Origin: a virus
Length of the DNA stretch: 59,217 nucleotides
Strand: one strand, 5' to 3'
Virus record (IMG/VR): IMGVR_UViG_3300021088_000013
Location: 1 to 59,217 of that record
The notes under the pieces are model-generated. The model worked only from the letters and a program-made list of their open reading frames with translations, did no database searches and was not told the origin of the DNA. A program made the position numbers and the translations under genes. Positions 28,539-35,603 of the stretch are shown in pieces. Position 1 is the first letter of the stretch. Every line of letters begins with the position of its first letter.

Positions 28539-28702
28539 GATGCGCCGCTCCGATAGCCCTGGACGTACGCTTCGTCTAGCTGTTTACGTGCAGCAAGTAG
28601 CTCAGCCATGAGGCGCCCCATTACCTCAGCTCCGTTCCAGAAACTTCCGTAGGTCTCGTACTCCCACAACTCACGTTCGCCGAGAGCTATGACGTCATCC
28701 AT
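28535..28702 (-). CDS. Small hypothetical protein, first gene leftward of the central promoter
   Basis: 55 residues (MDDVIALGERELWEYETYGS and onward), helical, ending AYVQGYRSGAS. A near-perfect promoter ends seven bases before its ATG, so its mRNA is probably leaderless. The stop overlaps the next start (ATGA). It heads the lysis-region operon. Confidence 0.6.
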   Translation of the reverse strand: MDDVIALGERELWEYETYGSFWNGAEVMGRLMAELLAARKQLDEAYVQGYRSGAS

Positions 28703-28709
28703 GTCAATC

Positions 28710-28738
28710 ACTCTACGGCCCTGTCAACATCTTGTCAA
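28710..28738 (-). promoter_or_regulatory. Leftward leaderless promoter
   Basis: On the minus strand: TTGACA (28738-28733), exactly 17 bp, TAGAGT (28715-28710), then seven bases to ATG 28702. The -35 box coincides with one of two TGTCAACA direct repeats (28722-28729 and 28733-28740, one helical turn apart), a likely operator. The plus strand has TACAGT at 28749-28754 with GTGG before it, six bases before ATG 28761, a weaker extended -10 for the rightward cassette. Confidence 0.7.
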
Positions 28739-28748
28739 CACTATGTGG

Positions 28749-28754
28749 TACAGT
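28749..28754 (+). promoter_or_regulatory. Candidate extended -10 for the rightward central cassette
   Basis: TACAGT preceded by ATGTGG and placed six bases before ATG 28761. No -35 at the usual distance, so activity may need an activator or the operator repeats at 28722-28740. Confidence 0.4.
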
Positions 28755-28760
28755 GTCGGC

Positions 28761-28934
28761 ATGGACACGCCACGAGCTAACCAATGGCAGATGATCAAAA
28801 GGAACGACGACTGGTACCTGCTGATTCCGGATTTCTGGAAGCTACCGCTACCGGTTCACCCTTCCGATGTACCAGACGGCCTACTGGCTCGTGCGGACGC
28901 GTACCCAATAGGTAAGGGGGCACTCGATGGCTAG
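28761..28934 (+). CDS. Small hypothetical protein of the central cassette
   Basis: 57 residues (MDTPRANQWQMIKRNDDWYL and onward). The middle (VHPSDVPDGLLARAD) is encoded by the 27-bp sequence shared with the replication gene. Trp-rich N-terminal half suggests a compact beta domain. Overlaps the arm-domain gene by eight bases. Function unknown; it may be an accessory to the DNA-binding protein encoded after it. Confidence 0.55.
   Translation: MDTPRANQWQMIKRNDDWYLLIPDFWKLPLPVHPSDVPDGLLARADAYPIGKGALDG
28853..28879 (+). repeat. 27-bp sequence repeated in opposite orientation at 7681-7707
   Basis: Identical over 27 bases to the minus-strand copy in the replication gene. Both copies encode VHPSDVPDGL in the same reading frame although the surrounding proteins differ, pointing to a recent exchange or to a DNA site under selection. 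Confidence 0.9.
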
Positions 28935-29133
28935 CATACGTGAACGCCCCCGGGCTAACGGAAGAACCGCCTACGCGGTGCTCTACCGCGAGAACGGGCG
29001 GCAACACTCTAGAACCTTCTCTACCCGGGCGCTCGCCTCGGGGTTCCTACATCGCCTAGAGACCGAGCGCTCGCGGAGGAAATACCTTGAAGCACTCAAT
29101 GCACTAAAACTACACGAGGTCAGATCGGGTTAG
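28927..29133 (+). CDS. Integrase arm-binding domain only (truncated tyrosine integrase)
   Basis: 68 residues beginning MASIRERPRANGRTAYAVLY and containing NGRQHSRTFSTRALASGFLH. This is the N-terminal arm-type DNA-binding domain of phage tyrosine integrases (three-stranded sheet plus helix), which normally continues into core-binding and catalytic domains of about 300 residues. A stop follows after 68 residues and no downstream frame resembles the catalytic R-H-R-Y part. It may be a decayed integrase or a free-standing arm-site binder acting as regulator. It sits beside the lysis genes, where mycobacteriophages keep their integration or partition genes. Confidence 0.7.
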   Translation: MASIRERPRANGRTAYAVLYRENGRQHSRTFSTRALASGFLHRLETERSRRKYLEALNALKLHEVRSG

Positions 29134-29244
29134 TGACTAAATGCTCATCCGTAGGGTGATGCCACCCCCGCTGTGGGTCCCAGCGGGAAGCTATACCCCA
29201 CGTTTCCCACGGCTCAGGAACGACACTCGGTATAGAGTCCACAA
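29134..29244. other. Gap between convergent units, with hairpin
   Basis: No gene seen. CCCGCTG (29167-29173) pairs with CAGCGGG (29181-29187) over a seven-base loop; no U run follows on either strand. A smaller GGGTG/CACCC stem precedes it. It separates the rightward cassette from the leftward tail genes and may slow or end transcription. If an attP once existed, it would be expected near here; I cannot identify one. Confidence 0.4.
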
Positions 29245-30051
29245 TTATAACGCCTGTATCTTTTTGGCATCAGCCTGAAGATCCGCCCAACCCAAGCCCT
29301 CAAGATCTACCCCATTTTTAAGCTTCTCTTGAGTCACATAAACCAAAACCGTCATCGCCGCGGCCTGTAATCCAGAAACGGTAATCGGATGCTCCTCACC
29401 CCAAGTGACAACGTCCGCGGAGTACTGACCGTTGTCATTCTCGCGCGCCACGACAGATACGTAATGACCGCCTACGATATCTTGGACGTGATAATCTGCT
29501 CCATCCCATGGCTTACCTGCTTCGAAATCACGTTCCCAGGTTTTAGTGACTTGAATACCTAGGCCAATTCCGTCGAACAGCCACGCTGCGTACCAAAACT
29601 GATCCATATTCAGATGACCAGGTGTGCAGTCTAGCTCCAGCGCTGCGCCGATGTAGTGACGCTGTCCACTAGCATCAAGAATGCCATGCTGTATTCTCAT
29701 CTGCGCAGCATGCAACATGTCGCAACCATGATCGGTTTCAGGGCGCCCAGGCTGGTAACCGCCGATTTCCTCATAATTTTTCAGCGTGCAGGCGTTATTG
29801 AACATAGCCATTCCTGCATTGCTTTCTGCGGTCCATAGCATAGTCTCATGGGCTGCTCCTGCGACCACACAGCATCCCAGGGTGTCGTTCATCAGCATTC
29901 CCCATGGACTAGTAACCATGTTCATGTGCCCAAATGCACCGGCAGGGATGGGCGGGAGCGCCGTGACATCCATGTAGTCGCGCAGCTTCAATCCCCACTT
30001 GCGCCCAGGTGCCGGCAGTCGAAGACCGTATTGCCCCACTATTCGTGGCAT
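29245..30051 (-). CDS. Papain-like/C39-type cysteine peptidase-like protein
   Basis: 268 residues from ATG 30051 (MPRIVGQYGLRLPAPG), with an AAAGGG site upstream. MNDTLGCCVVAGAAHE holds a candidate nucleophile at Cys60/61 with the NxxxGxC-x4-AxxH pattern of C39/papain-fold proteins; VGGHYVSVVAREN supplies a His and the following VTWGEE an acid/Trp pair. It ends the tail operon, after the fibre-type genes, so it may process tail fibres or act on host surface proteins during adsorption. Peptidase activity is inferred from motif order. Confidence 0.55.
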   Translation of the reverse strand: MPRIVGQYGLRLPAPGRKWGLKLRDYMDVTALPPIPAGAFGHMNMVTSPWGMLMNDTLGCCVVAGAAHETMLWTAESNAGMAMFNNACTLKNYEEIGGYQPGRPETDHGCDMLHAAQMRIQHGILDASGQRHYIGAALELDCTPGHLNMDQFWYAAWLFDGIGLGIQVTKTWERDFEAGKPWDGADYHVQDIVGGHYVSVVARENDNGQYSADVVTWGEEHPITVSGLQAAAMTVLVYVTQEKLKNGVDLEGLGWADLQADAKKIQAL

Positions 30052-30065
30052 AGAAAACCCTTTCA

Positions 30066-31163
30066 TTAATAAGCGAGAATTTCCACAGTCGCTCCGCGAT
30101 ACTGAAGACCACTTGGACTAGTATTGGAAACCTGGGTAACTGACCCATCAGTGATGGTGATATTTTTAGTGTCAATGCAAGTTCCACCCCAAGTCCCAGA
30201 GATAGATGAGGCTTGCATTGTGTATCCGCTTGGAGCTGCATTCCAAGTAGCCCAGCTATTTCCAGGTCGTAGACCAAAGAAATGTAGCAGTATGGAAGTC
30301 CCGTCGGCGTGGGTTTCAGTGATAGAAGGCGCAACGGCTCCTGTTGAGGATGCCGTTCCACCTGAGTTTGCGTGCCCACCCAACGGGGTAGCAGCCGGGG
30401 ATCGCACTACCGCTGCGATCATAGAATCAACATTTGTCCAAGTTCCGGATGTGTGATTATTTGCCGTGGCAACAAAATAGTAAGTGGCTGATGAGCAAGA
30501 ACTTGTCCCCGTTGCGTTAGAGTCGATACTTACCCAAGATGGAACAGTCCCGGATGCCGATGGTGCCGTGGGAAGGGTATTGTTAGCTCCGGAAAAAACG
30601 AAAATAACAATGATATCACCAGTTGTATGACCAGGTATAGCCACTGTAGTGGTATTAGCAGCATTAGCACCTCCAAACACTAGCGGCGCAGGCTGGTATG
30701 AGTTTATAACAATCCAATAAGTTCCGTCATTGATTAGCCTCATAGCGCCACCTGGTACCAATGGAACGGATGTTCCCGTAGTGCGCTGCTGATAAATACT
30801 ATCGCTACCGGCTCGCTGCAATGTTACTGATAATGAACCTCGGTTATATAAGTCTAGTATGAATCCGGTGTTACCGCTTACGGACGGGAGTGTCCAGGTA
30901 GATGTTGTTGAACCAGTGTAGACGTAAGCTTGATTTGAGCTGGTTAATGTCAAAGATGATGCTGAACTGGTTAACACAGTTTTAGCACTCTGTGCTGGAA
31001 CAATGAGTCCAGATGAGTTTAGACCAGCATATCCACTAGCGGCACCTTTATTTGAGGTTAACTCGATTCCAGCCGCTGCTAAAGTTGCCTGGCCAGTTCC
31101 ACCATTAGCTACTGGAAGTGTTCCCTTTACCTGCTCAGTTAGATTGATATCAGTAAGAGCCAT
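30066..31163 (-). CDS. Tail fibre-type protein
   Basis: 365 residues, Ser/Thr/Gly-rich. The N-terminus has LPVANGGTGQATLAAAG, the short GGTG motif seen at the base of many phage tail fibres, and the rest consists of beta-sandwich-like repeats with a C-terminal domain similar to phage fibre tips (TTTVAIPGHTTGDIIVIFV). Probably part of host recognition at the tail tip. Position between another fibre protein and the peptidase-like gene fits. Confidence 0.65.
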   Translation of the reverse strand: MALTDINLTEQVKGTLPVANGGTGQATLAAAGIELTSNKGAASGYAGLNSSGLIVPAQSAKTVLTSSASSLTLTSSNQAYVYTGSTTSTWTLPSVSGNTGFILDLYNRGSLSVTLQRAGSDSIYQQRTTGTSVPLVPGGAMRLINDGTYWIVINSYQPAPLVFGGANAANTTTVAIPGHTTGDIIVIFVFSGANNTLPTAPSASGTVPSWVSIDSNATGTSSCSSATYYFVATANNHTSGTWTNVDSMIAAVVRSPAATPLGGHANSGGTASSTGAVAPSITETHADGTSILLHFFGLRPGNSWATWNAAPSGYTMQASSISGTWGGTCIDTKNITITDGSVTQVSNTSPSGLQYRGATVEILAY

Positions 31164-31175
31164 GTTAGGCGCTTA

Positions 31176-32225
31176 TCACTTCCAGTAGTAGGCTCGGAGC
31201 TTATCCCCTGTGGCTGGTGCAAATAACATAGTGATTGAACTTCCACTGATTGTATAATCATTTCCAGATCCAGGTTCCAAAAGGGTTCCGTTTAAATACA
31301 GCATAACTGGATTTGTGACATTAGAGTTTGGTGTGTTGGCTAAAGTAAAAGCAGTATTTGATCCGTTCACTGTTCCGGATGGAGTTTCCGTAGAAACCCA
31401 ATTGGAAGGTGCCATATAGTCAGTTCCAGCTGTAGCAGCGGATATCACAGTTCCATTGCCTTTTAAAACTCCAGTTATGGTTGTTGTTAAGGTAATGGAT
31501 GGTGTTGTTGAAGCATTGGCTACAGTTCCGGCGAATCCATTAGCGGAAACTACCGAAGCTGTAGTTACAGTACCTGAACTAGAGGAGTTAAATTTACCCC
31601 ACTGCATATTAGTGGTGCCATAGGTGAATGCTGTATCTGGACTGGCAGGATCCAGAACAATGTAACCCGCGCCCTTATTGGCGGTTCCTTCATCGCAGAA
31701 CACGAACTTACCCGATGGCTGAACGCCTGTAGATAGGGGAGTATTGGAGGTGGAGTCGCGAGTTACAGTCAGATTGGTAGTAGTTCCAATGATACTGTAC
31801 ACGCCATTAGCAGGTTGGTCGGTTCCGGCTCCTCCCGAATCCGCTGAACCAACACCCGTTGCCGAGGGCGCGTTCTTGATGAGAATACGATCACCGATAG
31901 TCCACGTAGTGACACCGTCAATGTTAGTTCCAGCTATTTGTGTAACAGACCCAGAGGCAATTGTGAAAGTCTCTGAGCCAGTTGTCATCGCTTGGACACT
32001 AATTAATGGAGAAAGGCCCTGTAACAGGTTTTGGGCTTGTGACAAAGTTATGTAGTCATTAGCTGAAGTGCCATTGGCACCCCCCGTTATCTTGTGGCCG
32101 CCCATATCCTGATTGCCGCTAAATGCGTTACTGCCTGCTGCGACAATTATAGAAGAGTCTACTTGAGTATGGGTTACTGATCCGGATTTTATTTGTTCTG
32201 ATCCGTTGATCTGCGTTTGAGTCAT
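31176..32225 (-). CDS. Tail fibre protein
   Basis: 349 residues. MTQTQINGSEQIKSGSVTH and AFSGNQDMGGHKITGGANGT are typical fibre head-anchor repeats; the C-terminal 100 residues (TPSGTVNGSNTAFTLANTPN, then LLEPGSGNDYTISG) form the collar-like GTxNGxNTxFTL domain shared with the next gene. This domain recurs in many tail proteins and is probably a trimerisation or carbohydrate-facing module. Confidence 0.7.
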   Translation of the reverse strand: MTQTQINGSEQIKSGSVTHTQVDSSIIVAAGSNAFSGNQDMGGHKITGGANGTSANDYITLSQAQNLLQGLSPLISVQAMTTGSETFTIASGSVTQIAGTNIDGVTTWTIGDRILIKNAPSATGVGSADSGGAGTDQPANGVYSIIGTTTNLTVTRDSTSNTPLSTGVQPSGKFVFCDEGTANKGAGYIVLDPASPDTAFTYGTTNMQWGKFNSSSSGTVTTASVVSANGFAGTVANASTTPSITLTTTITGVLKGNGTVISAATAGTDYMAPSNWVSTETPSGTVNGSNTAFTLANTPNSNVTNPVMLYLNGTLLEPGSGNDYTISGSSITMLFAPATGDKLRAYYWK

Positions 32226-32242
32226 TTCTTAGTTATCTTTCT

Positions 32243-32698
32243 CTAACCGATCCAATAGTCAATGGTAAGCTCATCACCTGGTATCGGAGCCGAGTCGAAA
32301 ACTATACCATCACTTCCAGATTCAGTGACATAAAACTCACGTAATCCGTTACGGTAAACAGCTATCGTATTAGGGCGATAATTATTGACTGTACTAAAAG
32401 TAGAGTTTATACCATCTATTGTCCCGCTTGGTATTTCGCCTATGATTTGCGCCCCAGTGCCAGGAATACCAGGATTACCTTGTGGTCCCTTAACTGGGAT
32501 ATAAATAGCCAGAGATGGTATTGGCGCTTGTACATTAATTGTAGGAGGTAACGGTTGCTTAACAATGGTATTGGGAATCGTTAAAACATTGACAATCTGA
32601 TCCGCTTCTGGAGCTTGCGCTATCATAGGTGGTGGCATAGGTGCTGCCACCACCACATTCGCTCCATCCGGAGGAGGCAAAGTTAACTGATCAGTCAT
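32243..32698 (-). CDS. Short tail fibre/adaptor protein
   Basis: 151 residues: a Pro-rich N-terminus (APMPPPMIAQAPEADQI), a short collagen-like run (GPQGNPGIPG) and the same C-terminal GTIDGINSTFSTVNNYRPN domain that ends the neighbouring fibre. It may connect or cap fibres. No enzyme motif. Confidence 0.6.
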   Translation of the reverse strand: MTDQLTLPPPDGANVVVAAPMPPPMIAQAPEADQIVNVLTIPNTIVKQPLPPTINVQAPIPSLAIYIPVKGPQGNPGIPGTGAQIIGEIPSGTIDGINSTFSTVNNYRPNTIAVYRNGLREFYVTESGSDGIVFDSAPIPGDELTIDYWIG

Positions 32699-33056
32699 TA
32701 CGTATCACAACACCTTTCATCCACACATAAGTGTCTGATGGTTCAGGAGACATTGATGGATATGTAGTTACTACGCGCACAAAAGCGCCCCCGGGAATGC
32801 TATCAGTATCAGATCTTGGGCCACGCAATATTACACTATCCCCGTTAAAAGTTGCACTCCAACTATACAATAGTGTCCAACCAGTAATTGGTGTTGTTAT
32901 ATCAGTTGTGGAAGGGTAAATGTTTACTACTATAGTCGTACCAATGGGGAAAACTGGAGATTGCGCCCCCGGTGCTGGGTCTATCTGTACCACCCAATCC
33001 TGTCCGCGTGTTAGGGACATCTGGATATAAATTGGGGTGTATCCCAATTGCAGCAT
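32691..33056 (-). CDS. LtfC-like beta-sandwich tail protein
   Basis: 121 residues. MSLTRGQDWVVQIDPAPG, FPIGTTIVVNIYPS and a final TYVWMKGVVIRND follow the pattern of LtfC/Gp6-type (DUF7264) mycobacteriophage tail proteins. Likely a structural part of the tail tip. Assigned by pattern, moderate. Confidence 0.5.
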   Translation of the reverse strand: MLQLGYTPIYIQMSLTRGQDWVVQIDPAPGAQSPVFPIGTTIVVNIYPSTTDITTPITGWTLLYSWSATFNGDSVILRGPRSDTDSIPGGAFVRVVTTYPSMSPEPSDTYVWMKGVVIRND

Positions 33057-33307
33057 TAGGTTACCGCTGCTTTCTGTCTAGCCTCTTGATTTTTGATGAT
33101 GCGCAACGCCTTAGCACGTTTCAAAAGCGCCTGCTGCGCACCCAAAACCTGCTGCAACTGCCACACGAGTTCAGCATGTAGCCACGCCATGGTAGCTATG
33201 TGATGCTGCTGAGTTGAAACAACCGTATCTAACTGCTGTAGTAGCTCAGCGTGCAGCCATGTCAGATAATCTACATCATGCTCAAGATCCCGAGAAATAC
33301 TCATCAT
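33056..33307 (-). CDS. Helical protein with internal WLHAEL duplication
   Basis: 83 residues; WLHAELLQQLDTVVSTQQ and WLHAELVWQLQQVLGAQQ are two copies of one 24-residue helical unit, followed by a basic tail. Probably an oligomerising coiled coil within the tail region. Function unknown. Confidence 0.55.
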   Translation of the reverse strand: MMSISRDLEHDVDYLTWLHAELLQQLDTVVSTQQHHIATMAWLHAELVWQLQQVLGAQQALLKRAKALRIIKNQEARQKAAVT

Positions 33308-33657
33308 GAAGCTACCCCAGTGAAATCTCCGGCGTTTACGTTATACTGCCCTAGACCGTTAAACGCCGGATCTGCTGTAGCAGCCATAGGGAACTCTCCT
33401 CGGAACGTTCCGTCTGTAGACCATAGCGTCACTGAGTACACCGGACCTGATGGTGCCCCCCCGGTAAAGCTAACCTGGGCTGCGAGGCTAAAATTACCAA
33501 GACCGGTCGGTGTAGTCCATGTAGGTGTTTTCGGAGCAGCCGTGGTGAGATTGGCGGTTCCATTTACACCGGCAGGACCAGAATGCAGCTTCATGATGTT
33601 AAAGAGTGCAACTATAGAGTTAGCACCTTCGATCATTGAAGAGTTATTTAGCCCCAT
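33304..33657 (-). CDS. Minor tail-region beta protein
   Basis: 117 residues with alternating Thr/Gly/Ala beta segments (KTPTWTTPTGLGNFSLAAQV, then GPVYSVTLWSTDGTFRGEF) and an acidic, aromatic end. Sits amid fibre genes. Structural role inferred from place and composition. Confidence 0.5.
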   Translation of the reverse strand: MGLNNSSMIEGANSIVALFNIMKLHSGPAGVNGTANLTTAAPKTPTWTTPTGLGNFSLAAQVSFTGGAPSGPVYSVTLWSTDGTFRGEFPMAATADPAFNGLGQYNVNAGDFTGVAS

Positions 33658-33662
33658 GACAA

Positions 33663-34253
33663 TCAGTTAAGACCAAATGCCAACAATTGGTGCAGCGTAA
33701 CCGAGTTAGACGCATTTGAAGTACCACAAGCGCACGTAAAGTTAAGGTAATTGGTAACCGAGGTATCGAGTGTTGCCACGGTACCAGGTGACGTGCCTCC
33801 ACCCCAAACCGCCCAACCCGAGCCGGTAAGTCCACCTATGGAAAGCATCCCCATTGCCTTAATGGTCGAATTAGCTCCAGCGGCGCCGATAGCCGAGAGC
33901 ACTAGATCTACTTCGAATTCCCATGGAACACCCGTAAGAGACGCCGCGAAAGTGTTGGCAGCAGTTCCGGCTAACAGCGGCGCTGCGCTGACATTGGCGG
34001 CTGTACCGCCGCGGAGGTTGAACTGAAGTGTCGGAGCGCTTCCCGCAGTAGATAGGACTCCTCGTGCAACGACACGAATACCTCGTCCCACCTGGGACTG
34101 GTTGGGCAACCAGAAGTCGGGCGGTAGGTGCGGCTGAACACCCATGGTAGCAGTGGTATTCAGCTGCGCTTCGGTAGTAAAGGAGGAAAGCGTTGCACCG
34201 CTAGCGGTCGATGCGTAAAGCATCTCCGTTACCGACCCTGTTTGAAAGCTCAT
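33663..34253 (-). CDS. Minor tail protein
   Basis: 196 residues, Ala/Gly/Thr-rich beta structure typical of phage surface proteins (STAGSAPTLQFNLRGGTAAN). Ends SVTLHQLLAFGLN. The domain resembles those used for capsid or fibre decoration. No enzymatic residues seen. Confidence 0.5.
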   Translation of the reverse strand: MSFQTGSVTEMLYASTASGATLSSFTTEAQLNTTATMGVQPHLPPDFWLPNQSQVGRGIRVVARGVLSTAGSAPTLQFNLRGGTAANVSAAPLLAGTAANTFAASLTGVPWEFEVDLVLSAIGAAGANSTIKAMGMLSIGGLTGSGWAVWGGGTSPGTVATLDTSVTNYLNFTCACGTSNASNSVTLHQLLAFGLN

Positions 34254-34305
34254 TGCTATGGTGCCTTTCTTGTGTACTTGAAGCTAGTTGACATACTAGC
34301 CTGAT

Positions 34306-35277
34306 TTATAAGACAGGTACGGCTATACCACCCCAGGCCGTAGCTCCAGAGTTTGATTCAGTAAATGATACACCAGCAGCACCAGGAGCGTACCCAATTG
34401 TAGTTGGGTAGTTATTAGCACCTGGGGATGGATTATATACACTGGTCTGGTTGTATGCACTGTTTGTTGTTCCGTTACTGTTACATCCAAACATTTGGAA
34501 TATTTGCTGTCCAGAAGCTGCGGATGCCGATAAAGCCATACTCGTTCCGGAACCACTCGCGGTAACTACTGAATCAAATCCAATAACACCGCTAAATGAA
34601 ATCGAATTAGTGGCTAACTGCGCGGTCTGTGTACTGGTTATGGCTATGGCCTGTAGTCCCGTAGGGGGGGACTGAAGACCGAACAAAGCAAGATAGAACC
34701 ATGCTGCAACTGTACTATATTGAAATGTGGTTCCAAGTTGAACCATTGGAGTTCCACTTACCCCACCAACCTTAGCCGTAAATACTGGCACAGTTGAATT
34801 CCCACAAACCGCATGTATCCCCAAAACTATGCCATTTCCGACAATAGTGTGATTCTCACTCCAGCTTGTAGTGGCTCCTGTTGTTCCAGCTCCAGCTGAG
34901 TCAAAAACAACAGGAATTGAAGATGATGAAAGAATTGGACTGCCGAGCTTAAACGGCCTCAAAATTGGATATGTTCGTCCAGTAGGATTAGGTATATATA
35001 TCTTAGTCCTAGCCCCTTTCCCTGGGTCACCATATTCATCTACCAGAGGACGTGTTAAAATTTTCCCACCAGTCATAGCCTGTCTTAAAGGCGTCAAAAT
35101 AGGGTAAGTAAGATTACCGCTATTTGGCAATATGATCGACCTTTTAGCACCATAGACTAGTGGTATTTGTCCAACAAAATGTCCAGTCCATCCATACGTC
35201 TCAGTGAACGTTCCGGCACGTCCGCTACGCACCCACCACCCAGGTTGCGGGGGGATGACAGATTCAGGCTGTGTCAT
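34306..35277 (-). CDS. Minor tail protein with N-terminal adaptor
   Basis: 323 residues. The N-terminus (PQPGWWVRSGRAGTFTETYG) resembles adaptor regions that join a fibre to the tail; the C-terminal half is a beta sandwich (SSSIPVVFDSAGAGTTGATT, later TGLQAIAITSTQTAQLATNS) seen in many mycobacteriophage tail tips. Two YPIL repeats (LTYPILTPLRQAMTGG, RTYPILRPFKLGSP) lie between. Probably receptor-facing. Confidence 0.6.
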   Translation of the reverse strand: MTQPESVIPPQPGWWVRSGRAGTFTETYGWTGHFVGQIPLVYGAKRSIILPNSGNLTYPILTPLRQAMTGGKILTRPLVDEYGDPGKGARTKIYIPNPTGRTYPILRPFKLGSPILSSSSIPVVFDSAGAGTTGATTSWSENHTIVGNGIVLGIHAVCGNSTVPVFTAKVGGVSGTPMVQLGTTFQYSTVAAWFYLALFGLQSPPTGLQAIAITSTQTAQLATNSISFSGVIGFDSVVTASGSGTSMALSASAASGQQIFQMFGCNSNGTTNSAYNQTSVYNPSPGANNYPTTIGYAPGAAGVSFTESNSGATAWGGIAVPVL

Positions 35278-35603
35278 GGCTGTAAATTGTTATCTGTAAC
35301 TACTTTAGTGATTTGCGCACTTAATGCCGAATTTTGTTGATCAACATAAGCCTTAGTCACCAATATCTGACTATCGACATAGGTTTTAGATGTACCAAGT
35401 ACTGCTGTAATCTGATTGTCTACATATGTTTTTATTGCCGCTTTAGCTACGTCTGTATAATTTTTAGCCCAGGACTGTACGGCTGTATGAATAGCATCAG
35501 CATAGTTCTGTGCCCAGTTTTGCGCTGCATCCTGAGCCGCATCTGCCATATCCTGCAGCAGCGCTCGCCGAACCCGAATACGATCACCCAATGGATCTGT
35601 CAT
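35274..35603 (-). CDS. Tail coiled-coil protein with YVD repeats
   Basis: 109 residues from ATG 35603 (MTDPLGDRIRVRRALLQD). Helical repeats: ADAAQDAAQNWAQNYADAI, IHTAVQSWAKNYTDVAKAA, then KTYVDNQITAV, KTYVDSQILV and KAYVDQQNSAL. This is a trimeric coiled-coil stalk pattern. It overlaps the large tail protein gene as ATGA. Likely a short fibre or bridge at the tail tip. Confidence 0.55.
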   Translation of the reverse strand: MTDPLGDRIRVRRALLQDMADAAQDAAQNWAQNYADAIHTAVQSWAKNYTDVAKAAIKTYVDNQITAVLGTSKTYVDSQILVTKAYVDQQNSALSAQITKVVTDNNLQP

